A stretch of DNA of 5,398 nt from Geminicoccaceae bacterium (GTDB lineage: Bacteria > Pseudomonadota > Alphaproteobacteria > Geminicoccales > Geminicoccaceae): NCBI GenBank assembly GCA_030824835.1, contig JAPJRA010000130.1:2994-8391 (forward strand), read 5' to 3'. The notes below the pieces were generated by a model. The model was not told the origin of the DNA. It did no database searches and saw nothing but the letters and a program-made list of their open reading frames with translations. The position numbers were made by a program, and so were the translations under genes. Below, piece after piece: positions 1-5,398 of the stretch (the stretch's first letter is position 1; the number at the start of each line of letters is the position of its first letter).

Positions 1-53
1 CCAGCTTGGTGGCGGCCGTCGACGAGGCCGGCTACGAGGCCGCGATCGCGTGA
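1..53 (+). CDS. C-terminal end of an unidentified upstream gene (partial)
   Basis: Reading from base 3, sixteen codons run to a TGA at 51-53 and give the tail SLVAAVDEAGYEAAIA. The stop overlaps the GTG start of the next gene (GTGA at 50-53), the usual sign of translationally coupled neighbours. The tail resembles the last helix and strand of small heavy-metal-associated (HMA) domains, which often end in a run like AVEKAGYEA. Sixteen residues are too few to assign a family, and an importer or catabolic gene would suit the neighbours better. Function is left open. Confidence 0.5.
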   Translation, partial: SLVAAVDEAGYEAAIA

Positions 54-955
54 GCGGCCAGCGGTTCACCGGCATCCATGCCGTGCTCTACGCGCTGTTC
101 GACCGCGAGGAGCGGCTCGACCGCACCGCGATGAGGCGTCAGGTGGAAGCCTGTGTCGCCGCCGGGGTCGATGGAATCGTCGTGCTGGGTCTGGCGACCG
201 AGGTCGCGAAGCTCACCGAGATCGAACGCCACCGGCTGATCGATTGGGCCGCCGAGGATCTGGCCGGGCGCCTTCCGCTGGGCGTCACCGTCTACGGCAA
301 CTCGGCCCAGGAGCAATTGCCGCTGGCGCGCGCCGCCGAAGACGCCGGAGCGGGCTGGCTGATCCTGCAGCCACCATCGGTCGGCAGCCATGCGGCGGGA
401 GAGCTGCTGCGGATGTTCGGTCGCGTCGCCGATGTCGCCTCGGTGCCGGTGGCAATCCAGAACGCACCGGGGCTCATGGGACAGGCCCTCGACGCGGAGG
501 GTATCGGCCGGCTGGTGGCACAGCATTCCGCCATCACCCACCTCAAGGCAGAAATGCCGGTGGTTCAGCTCGGCCGCGTGATCGAGGCCGGTGCCGGGCG
601 GCTGACCGTGCTCAACGGCCAAGCCGGGCTGGAGATGATCGATTCACTGCGCGCCGGCTGCCAGGGCTTCGTGCTGGCACCGGATATCGTCGACCATGCG
701 GTGCGGATCTGGCGGGCGTGGCAGGCGGGCGATGAGGCGGCAGCCGAGGCCGGCTATCGCCTGATCCTGCCGCAGAGCGTGTTCCTGATGCGCGGCATCG
801 AGCATCTGGTTGCCTACGGCAAGCGCATCTTCGCCCGACGCGCCTCACTCGAGGCTCACGACCGGATGCCCGCCGAGGCGGTGACGTCGTTCGGCCTCGC
901 CTGCGTCGAGCGGCATGCAACGGCACTCGGCTCTTTCCCGGCCAACGGTGGCTGA
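50..955 (+). CDS. Divergent DHDPS/NAL-superfamily aldolase or lyase (not DapA)
   Basis: This 301-residue protein is about the length of the family (E. coli DapA, 292) and should fold as a cytoplasmic TIM barrel forming a Schiff base with a 2-oxo acid. The N-terminus (FTGIHAVLYALFD), the GVDGIVVLG strand (40-47), LTEIER (55-60) and the IQNAP strand end (136-140) fit the family order. Lys166, in THLKAE, aligns with the Schiff-base lysine. Other active-site positions differ: GTTGE is GLATE (47-51), the Tyr-Tyr loop is QPPS (107-110), the catalytic Tyr of LYNVP is Gln137, and the Arg that binds aspartate semialdehyde is Leu142. Lysine biosynthesis is therefore unlikely; a catabolic aldolase or dehydratase is more plausible, substrate unknown. 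The GTG start is chosen because the family N-terminus begins there; a weak GAGG lies at 36-39. Two importer ATPases follow, which suggests the enzyme handles an imported compound. Confidence 0.92.
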   Translation: MSGQRFTGIHAVLYALFDREERLDRTAMRRQVEACVAAGVDGIVVLGLATEVAKLTEIERHRLIDWAAEDLAGRLPLGVTVYGNSAQEQLPLARAAEDAGAGWLILQPPSVGSHAAGELLRMFGRVADVASVPVAIQNAPGLMGQALDAEGIGRLVAQHSAITHLKAEMPVVQLGRVIEAGAGRLTVLNGQAGLEMIDSLRAGCQGFVLAPDIVDHAVRIWRAWQAGDEAAAEAGYRLILPQSVFLMRGIEHLVAYGKRIFARRASLEAHDRMPAEAVTSFGLACVERHATALGSFPANGG

Positions 956-1008
956 TCCCGCAACAAGCGGTTGCCGGTGCCGCCATCGGCGGGCCATGAT
1001 CGCGACCG
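956..1008 (+). other. Short intergenic spacer with two small inverted repeats
   Basis: The 53-nt gap between the lyase-like gene and the first ATPase contains two perfect short inverted repeats: GCAAC / GTTGC (960-964 and 970-974, 5-nt loop) and CCGCC / GGCGG (980-984 and 988-992, 3-nt loop). Neither is followed by a T run, so they are not intrinsic terminators. They could act in mRNA stability or in tuning translation of the ATPase, whose start has no good Shine-Dalgarno sequence. Five-base stems are common by chance at this GC content, so function is uncertain. Confidence 0.25.
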
Positions 1009-1842
1009 ATGCTGAACATTGAGAAGCTGAAGGTCGCCTTCCCCACCCGCTCGGGCTTCGTCGATGCCGTGCGCGGCGTCTCGCTGACCGTAGGGCGCGA
1101 AAAGCTGGGCATCGTCGGCGAGAGCGGCTCGGGCAAGTCGACCGTCGGCCGAGCGGTGATGGGACTGCTGCCTTCGCAGGCCGTGGTCACCGCCGATGCG
1201 CTCCACTTCGAGGGTGTCGATCTGCAGCGGGCGACTCGCGCCCAGTGGCGCAATCTGCGCGGCGGCCGGATCGGCATGGTGCTGCAGGACCCCAAATACT
1301 CGCTCAACCCGGTGATGCGCATCGGCGAGCAGATCGCCGAGAGCCTGCGCGACCACCAGCGGCTGCGCGGCCGCGACGCCCGGCACCGGGTGCGCGAGCT
1401 GCTGAGCGCGGTGCGCATCCGCGACACCAAGCGGGTGGCCGCGTCGTGGCCGCACGAGCTGTCTGGCGGCATGGGCCAGCGGGTGATGATCGCCATGATG
1501 CTGGCCGGCGAGCCGGACTTGCTGATCGCCGACGAGCCGACCTCGGCGCTCGACGTCACCGTGCAGCTGCAGGTCCTGGCCATCCTGGACGACCTGGTCA
1601 GCCAGCGGGGCATGGGGCTGATGTTCATCAGCCACGATCTGGAGCTGGTCGCCACCTTCTGCGACCGGGTGGCCATCATGTATGCCGGCCGGATCGTGGA
1701 GATCTGCCGCGCGGCTGAGCTGCACGAGGCCAAGCACCCCTACACGCGCGGCTTGCTGGGCTGCCTGCCCCGGCTCGACCGGCCGCAGCAGCGGCTGCCG
1801 GTGCTGACCCGCGATCCCGCCTGGCTCGAGGACGGGACTTGA
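1009..1842 (+). CDS. Opp/Dpp-type ABC importer ATPase, OppD/DppD-like subunit
   Basis: This is one of the two ATP-hydrolysing subunits of a peptide/nickel/opine-type importer, acting on the cytoplasmic face of the membrane. All nucleotide-binding motifs are present in order: Walker A GESGSGKST (37-45), Q-loop VLQDP (Gln93), signature LSGGMGQ (151-157), Walker B LLIADE (171-176), D-loop SALD (179-182) and the switch histidine His209 in ISHDLE. The HPYTRGLLGCLPRLD segment (243-257) is the typical Opp/Dpp C-terminal signature. At 277 residues it is shorter than classical OppD (about 330) and stops before the usual cysteine-containing tail. ATG 1009 is the only reasonable start, because an in-frame TGA lies just upstream at 997-999. 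No strong ribosome-binding site is seen, only GGCGGG at 988-993, 15 nt away. The gene ends inside the start of the second ATPase, so the two are probably made as a pair. The imported substrate cannot be read from an ATPase. Confidence 0.96.
   Translation: MLNIEKLKVAFPTRSGFVDAVRGVSLTVGREKLGIVGESGSGKSTVGRAVMGLLPSQAVVTADALHFEGVDLQRATRAQWRNLRGGRIGMVLQDPKYSLNPVMRIGEQIAESLRDHQRLRGRDARHRVRELLSAVRIRDTKRVAASWPHELSGGMGQRVMIAMMLAGEPDLLIADEPTSALDVTVQLQVLAILDDLVSQRGMGLMFISHDLELVATFCDRVAIMYAGRIVEICRAAELHEAKHPYTRGLLGCLPRLDRPQQRLPVLTRDPAWLEDGT
1828..1841 (+). promoter_or_regulatory. Ribosome-binding site and TTG start of the second ATPase
   Basis: GAGGA at 1828-1832 lies 6 nt before a TTG codon at 1839-1841, good Shine-Dalgarno spacing. 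The TTG overlaps the TGA stop of the first ATPase (TTGA, 1839-1842). The reading frame then begins MIELEGLSVSFG, the normal N-terminus of this ATPase family, and no ATG occurs nearby in frame. This supports a TTG start with translational coupling. Confidence 0.7.
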
Positions 1843-2621
1843 TCGAGCTGGAGGGGCTGAGCGTCAGCTTCGGCGAAGGCGCCAAGAAATTCCGTGCCGT
1901 CGACCGGGTGAGCTTTCGCGTCGTCCGCGGGTCGGCGTTCGGCCTCGTGGGCGAGAGCGGCTCGGGCAAGAGCACCGTGCTGCGGGCCATCGCGGGCCTG
2001 ATCGAGAGCTGGTCGGGCAAGATCTTCCTGAGCGGCGAGGAGCTGGGCCGCAGCCGCTCGCGGGCGGAGCGGCGCCGACTGCAGATGGTGTTCCAGGATC
2101 CTTACGGCTCGCTGCATCCGCGGCACACGATCGACCGGATCCTGGCCGAGCCATGCCGCATCCAGGGCCTCGATCGACCGGCACGGCGGGTCGAGGCGGC
2201 GTTGGAGGAGGTCGGGCTGGGCCCGATTTTCCGCTACCGCTACCCGCATCAGCTGTCCGGCGGGCAACGGCAGCGCGTCGCCATCGCCCGCGCCCTGATC
2301 GTCGAGCCCGAGATCGTCCTGCTCGACGAGCCGACCTCCGCGCTGGATGTGTCGGTGCAGGCGGAGATCCTCAACCTCCTGGTCGACCTGCGCCAGCGCC
2401 GCGGCCTGACCTACCTGTTCGTCTCGCACAATCTGGCGGTGGTCGGCCACGTCTGCGCGGAGCTCGCGGTGATGCGCCAGGGGCGCATCGTCGAGGCCGT
2501 TACCGCCGCCGACCTGGTCGCCGGAACACTCGAGCATCCCTACAGCCGGCAGCTCCTGGCGAGCAGCAAGGGCTACAGTCGCGAAGCAGCGCGGATGGCC
2601 GCGGATTCCGGCCTCGGTTAG
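1839..2621 (+). CDS. Opp/Dpp-type ABC importer ATPase, OppF/DppF-like subunit
   Basis: This 260-residue protein is the second cytoplasmic ATPase of the importer and would form a heterodimer with the preceding gene product. Visible motifs are Walker A GESGSGKST (38-46), Q-loop VFQDPYGSLHPR (Gln86), perfect signature LSGGQRQR (139-146), Walker B IVLLDE (159-164), D-loop SALD (167-170) and His197 in VSHNLA. VFQDPYGSLHPR and the tail LEHPYSRQLL (231-240) are typical of the OppF/DppF branch. The protein ends about 20 residues after that tail, so it lacks the longer C-terminal region of many OppF proteins (over 300 residues). The partner binding protein and permeases are not in the window; since the genes upstream read in the same direction, they may lie there. 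The TTG start overlaps the stop of the first ATPase by 4 nt, which favours balanced production of the two subunits. Confidence 0.96.
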   Translation: MIELEGLSVSFGEGAKKFRAVDRVSFRVVRGSAFGLVGESGSGKSTVLRAIAGLIESWSGKIFLSGEELGRSRSRAERRRLQMVFQDPYGSLHPRHTIDRILAEPCRIQGLDRPARRVEAALEEVGLGPIFRYRYPHQLSGGQRQRVAIARALIVEPEIVLLDEPTSALDVSVQAEILNLLVDLRQRRGLTYLFVSHNLAVVGHVCAELAVMRQGRIVEAVTAADLVAGTLEHPYSRQLLASSKGYSREAARMAADSGLG

Positions 2622-2692
2622 CCTTGCGGTGGCCGGCGGCCGGGGGCATCCAGTGGTAGGGACGACCTGGTTCCGGCGGTAGGGCAACAGGC
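2622..2692 (+). other. Intergenic spacer before the Bug-family gene
   Basis: The 71-nt gap has no convincing terminator: the inverted repeat in GGCCGGCGGCC (about 2631-2641) has a single central base, too tight to fold, and no T run follows. I see no clear sigma-70 promoter. GGTAGGG occurs twice, at 2655-2661 and 2678-2684; the second copy ends 8 nt before the ATG at 2693 and can serve as a ribosome-binding site. Read-through from the ATPase genes is possible. Confidence 0.35.
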
Positions 2693-3688
2693 ATGCGCAT
2701 CTCATCCCGTCGCGTGGTGCTGGCGGCGATCCTCGCGTTGGTGGCGGGGGCATCGGCCCTGCCTGTGCGGCCGTCCGCGGCGGAGGAAGCCTACCCGAGC
2801 CGGCCGGTGACGATGGTGGCGCCCGTCGCCCCTGGCGGGATCCTGGACCTTACCGCACGCCTGCTGGCCGCAGGCCTGGGCCAGGAACTGGGTCGCGAGT
2901 TCGTGGTCGAGAACCGTGGCGGCGCCAGCGGCAATATCGGCATCGAGCAGGTCGCCCGGGCCGAACCGGACGGTTACACACTGCTCGTCACCTATTCCGG
3001 CTACCAGGTCGCCAACCCCTTCCTGTTCAAGAATCTGGGGTGGGACCCGATCCGGGACTTCGTGCCGATCGGGATGGCGATCAAGGCGCCGCACCTGATC
3101 GTCGCGCGCCGGGGCCTGCCGGTGGCCTCACTCACGGAGCTGATCGAGTATGCCCGGGCGCATCCCGGCGCGCTCCGCTTTGGGTCGCCCGGCCGGGGCT
3201 CGATCGCCTATATCGGTGGCGTGCAGCTGCAGCAGCTCACCGGAACCAAGATGGTTCCGGTGTTCTACCACGGCGCCGCACCGGCGATGACGGATCTGCT
3301 GGCCGGCAACATCGACCTGCTCATCGCGACGCCACCCTCGGCGGCCGGTCCCCTCAGGCAGGGCAGCGTGCAGGGGCTGGCCGTGGCCGGCGACAAGCGC
3401 CTGACCATACTCCCGGATATTCCGACCACCACCGAAGCGGGCCTGCCCGGATTGGAGCTGGAGGCCTGGACCGCCGTCTACGCGCCTGCCGGCACGCCGC
3501 AGCCGGTCGTCGACAGGCTCGCGGCGGCGATGGAAAAGGTCGTCGACAGTGCAGCGTTCCAGCAGCGGGCGGCGGAGCACGGCACCTATCCGGCGCACAT
3601 GCAGTCCCAGGAACTGGGCGCGTTCACGCAGGCGGAACTGGACCATTGGGGCGAGGTGATCAAGGCCGCCGGCATCCAGCCCGAGTGA
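2693..3688 (+). CDS. Bug-family (TctC-like) periplasmic solute-binding protein
   Basis: This 331-residue protein is a full-length tripartite tricarboxylate transporter-type binding protein, a family that binds small carboxylates and related compounds in the periplasm. Residues 1-30 form a signal peptide: a basic start with a twin arginine (SRRVVL, 5-10), a hydrophobic core (8-24) and a likely cut after SAA (28-30). The mature part shows Bug hallmarks in order: YPSRPVTMVAPVAPGG (34-49), QELGREFVVENRGGASGNIG (64-83), DGYTLL (93-98), FYHGAAPAMTDLLAGNIDLL (191-210) and TTTEAGLPG (245-253). SRRVVL resembles a Tat motif with Val in place of Phe, so the export route could be Tat or Sec. No TctA or TctB membrane gene is in the window, and many Bug proteins are encoded as orphans. 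Its ligand is unknown. It follows the ABC ATPases in the same direction but belongs to a different transporter class, so it is not their cognate binding protein by family. Confidence 0.95.
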   Translation: MRISSRRVVLAAILALVAGASALPVRPSAAEEAYPSRPVTMVAPVAPGGILDLTARLLAAGLGQELGREFVVENRGGASGNIGIEQVARAEPDGYTLLVTYSGYQVANPFLFKNLGWDPIRDFVPIGMAIKAPHLIVARRGLPVASLTELIEYARAHPGALRFGSPGRGSIAYIGGVQLQQLTGTKMVPVFYHGAAPAMTDLLAGNIDLLIATPPSAAGPLRQGSVQGLAVAGDKRLTILPDIPTTTEAGLPGLELEAWTAVYAPAGTPQPVVDRLAAAMEKVVDSAAFQQRAAEHGTYPAHMQSQELGAFTQAELDHWGEVIKAAGIQPE

Positions 3689-3727
3689 CCTCCGCGGATG
3701 GAGCGGGAAACGCGAGGCGGCGGATGC

Positions 3728-5398
3728 TCAGTTCCGGATCGCGTCGGTAAGGATGCCCGCCTCGTGCAGGAAGCTGTCGATCTCCTGCAGTATCGCCGAA
3801 TGCAGAGCCGGTCGCAGGCGCCCGCTCGTGTCGCCGCCGTCGATGTCGCCGTCGATGCAGAGGATCTCGTCGCCCGGCGCCTCGGCGCGCAGCAGCCCAT
3901 ACGCACCCGGCTTGCACTCACCCATGAAGCTGAAATGGCTGGCGCCGGCGATCTCGACATAGGTGGTCGTGGCCAGCGGCAGGCTTACAGCAAGACGCTG
4001 CGATTCGAGGGCGGCGTTCATCTGTGGGTTGCTTCCACCGGCGGCCATGACCAGCACCGGGACCGTAACGGCGCGCAGGCTCTCCGGCGTGAAGCCACCA
4101 GTGAAGCCGAGATCGAGCGACACCACGGCCTTGACGCGGGGATCGGCGACGTCCTGCGAGTAGGTCGCGGCCTCGGCGACATCGAGCCGGTGCTGGCGAA
4201 GCCATTCGCAGGCGGCGAGATCGGGGTGGTCGTCGCAGTCTCGTGCAGCGAGCGCCGGATCCAGCCGCGCGCCGGCGACGGCCATGGCCGTCTGGCCGCC
4301 CATCGAATGACCGATCACCGCGACGCGACGCATATCGAGCAGCTCCTTGAAACCTGCATCGGCGAGCATGGCGTCGATGACGCGGCTGATGTCGCGGGTA
4401 CGCTCCCAAAGCCTGGGCGTCTCGGCGGATCGCGTGTCCCCGGTGGTGGTACCGGGATGGTTGGGGGCCACGACGATCGCGCCTCGACCGGCGAGCTCGA
4501 CCGCCAGCCAAGCCTCGTTGCCGCGATTGCCGCCCCAGCCGTGCGACAGCACGATGAGCGGATGGCGCCCGGGCGCCGGCGTCGCGCCGCGGATGGCCTG
4601 GAAGCCCACGCGGACGGCGTTCTCCTCGATCCGGGACATGGGCGCGGTGGAGCGTGTCGGATACCAGACGTAGGCCAGCAGAGGTCGGTCGGAGGTCGCA
4701 TCGTCGACGCGGATATCCCGCACCCCCACGCGGTATGATCCCGGTACGGTGGGCATGGGAGCGCCGCCCAGGTCACGGTCCAACGCCGCGGCGATCATTC
4801 CCGCCAACTGGGCATGGAGGGCGTCACGGGCCCGTCCGCCGGCATCGTCGCACAACGCGTCACGGTCTCCCGTCTCCTCCAGGAACGCCCGCGCCCCTGG
4901 CTGACATTCGGCGAGAAAGCTGAAATGCACGGCGTCCGCCACCGTCGCGTAGCTAGCACCCGGCACGACGCGACTGATCCAGGCCGAATCGACCGACACA
5001 GGAATGTGGCCCGGACGGCCCAGGTTGATGAGCGCCACACGTGCCGACATCGCCTGCAGGCTTTCGGACGTGAGCGCCTGCGCGATGGAGAGGTCGACGG
5101 CGACGATCGCCCCGATCCTGGGATCGCGGTTGGACTGCTCGAACCGGGCCGTATCCACGGTGCGGAGGTCGACGCCGCCGCTCGCGAACCAGACGCAGTC
5201 CGGCATGGCCGCGTTCTCGTTGCAGTAACGTGCATAGGCCTCGGCCGTCACGCGCGCGCCGCCCAGCGCCAGCACTGTGTGGCCCCCCAGCGAGAAGCCC
5301 AGCGCGCCGATGCGGTCGGCATCGAGATGGGATGCCCACATCGGATCCCCGGTCATCGACGTCAGCACGGCGGAAAGATCGGTCGGGCGCTCCCAGAT
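3728..5398 (-). CDS. Tandem two-domain alpha/beta hydrolase, PAF-AH/dienelactone hydrolase-like (5' end cut off)
   Basis: The reading frame is open to the window edge and starts outside it; the GTG at 5366-5368 is not the true start, because the ten codons before it (IWERPTDLSA) match LWERTRDISR in the second domain. Counting from the edge, 556 residues are visible. Domain 1 (to about 205) has nucleophile elbow GFSLGG (Ser36), Asp102 in AVDLS and His158 in AVHFSF. Domain 2 (about 220-545) has oxyanion-type LSHGWGG (284-290), GHSMGG (Ser365), Asp429 in SLDLG and His488 in ASHFSF. The Asp lies after strand 6, as in plasma PAF acetylhydrolase. Each domain carries a C-x8-C pair and an ECxPG...C pair, suggesting disulfides and hence an exported protein, though the signal peptide would be outside the window. 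A linker with GGAPMPTVPG joins the domains. It probably cleaves esters or lipid-like substrates, identity unknown. It converges on the Bug gene with a 39-nt gap. Confidence 0.9.
   Translation of the reverse strand: MWERPTDLSAVLTSMTGDPMWASHLDADRIGALGFSLGGHTVLALGGARVTAEAYARYCNENAAMPDCVWFASGGVDLRTVDTARFEQSNRDPRIGAIVAVDLSIAQALTSESLQAMSARVALINLGRPGHIPVSVDSAWISRVVPGASYATVADAVHFSFLAECQPGARAFLEETGDRDALCDDAGGRARDALHAQLAGMIAAALDRDLGGAPMPTVPGSYRVGVRDIRVDDATSDRPLLAYVWYPTRSTAPMSRIEENAVRVGFQAIRGATPAPGRHPLIVLSHGWGGNRGNEAWLAVELAGRGAIVVAPNHPGTTTGDTRSAETPRLWERTRDISRVIDAMLADAGFKELLDMRRVAVIGHSMGGQTAMAVAGARLDPALAARDCDDHPDLAACEWLRQHRLDVAEAATYSQDVADPRVKAVVSLDLGFTGGFTPESLRAVTVPVLVMAAGGSNPQMNAALESQRLAVSLPLATTTYVEIAGASHFSFMGECKPGAYGLLRAEAPGDEILCIDGDIDGGDTSGRLRPALHSAILQEIDSFLHEAGILTDAIRN

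Noticed and set aside
50..955. Annotation as dapA (4-hydroxy-tetrahydrodipicolinate synthase)
   Set aside because: The relay residues equivalent to Thr44, Tyr107 and Tyr133 and the substrate-binding Arg138 are all replaced, and the context is transport rather than lysine synthesis.
2631..2641. GGCCGGCGGCC inverted repeat after the second ATPase gene
   Set aside because: A one-base loop cannot form a terminator hairpin and there is no T tract; it is likely a by-product of high GC.
612..2753. Long - strand open frames opposite the lyase-like and ATPase genes
   Set aside because: They mirror conserved + strand coding sequence and give low-complexity Arg/Ala/Pro-rich or Asp/His-rich products with no domain motifs.
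3689..3717. Imperfect hairpin between the convergent genes (CCTCCGCG at 3689-3696 with CGCGAGG at 3711-3717, one bulged base)
   Set aside because: The position suits a bidirectional terminator, but the stem is short and bulged, the loop is 14 nt, and there is no T run on either strand.
3698..4738. Long open frame on the + strand opposite the hydrolase (346 codons)
   Set aside because: It lies entirely antisense to a gene with clear catalytic motifs, its product has no recognisable fold and is rich in Gly/Arg/His, and long antisense frames are common at this GC content.
5366..5368. GTG as the start codon of the - strand hydrolase
   Set aside because: The frame stays open to the window edge and the ten extra residues align with the matching region of the second domain, so the gene begins outside the window.

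Overview
The window is GC-rich, densely coding DNA in which four complete genes and two cut-off genes fill almost everything. It suggests a soil- or plant-associated proteobacterium. A Bug-type (TctC-like) binding protein points to Alpha- or Betaproteobacteria, and the very high GC would suit a Rhizobiales- or Rhodospirillales-like alphaproteobacterium. That placement is inference, because no marker gene is present. I see no RNA gene, mobile element, CRISPR array or convincing terminator.

Layout. On the + strand: the last 16 codons of an unidentified gene (to 53); a divergent member of the dihydrodipicolinate synthase / N-acetylneuraminate lyase superfamily (50-955); two Opp/Dpp-type ABC importer ATPases, OppD-like (1009-1842) and OppF-like (1839-2621); and an exported Bug-family binding protein (2693-3688). 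On the - strand, convergent with these, is a long gene for a secreted-looking protein with two tandem alpha/beta-hydrolase domains (3728 to beyond 5398), cut by the right edge.

How the genes work together. Stop/start overlaps (GTGA at 50-53, TTGA at 1839-1842) and short gaps (53 and 71 nt) suggest one + strand operon, at least from the upstream fragment through the second ATPase. The two ATPases would power an Opp/Dpp-type importer whose binding protein and permeases are not here and may lie upstream. The lyase-like enzyme would then be expected to act on the imported compound or a product of it. The Bug protein may share the transcript or have its own promoter; no TctA/TctB membrane partner is visible. 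The convergent hydrolase is probably a separate unit.

Most notable points: (1) the hydrolase is an internal duplication in which both halves keep a plausible Ser-Asp-His triad and matching cysteine pairs; (2) the DHDPS-like enzyme keeps the Schiff-base lysine but lacks the Thr/Tyr/Tyr proton relay and the substrate-binding arginine of true DapA, so it should not be annotated as lysine biosynthesis. I found no clear sign of a wholly new multi-gene system.
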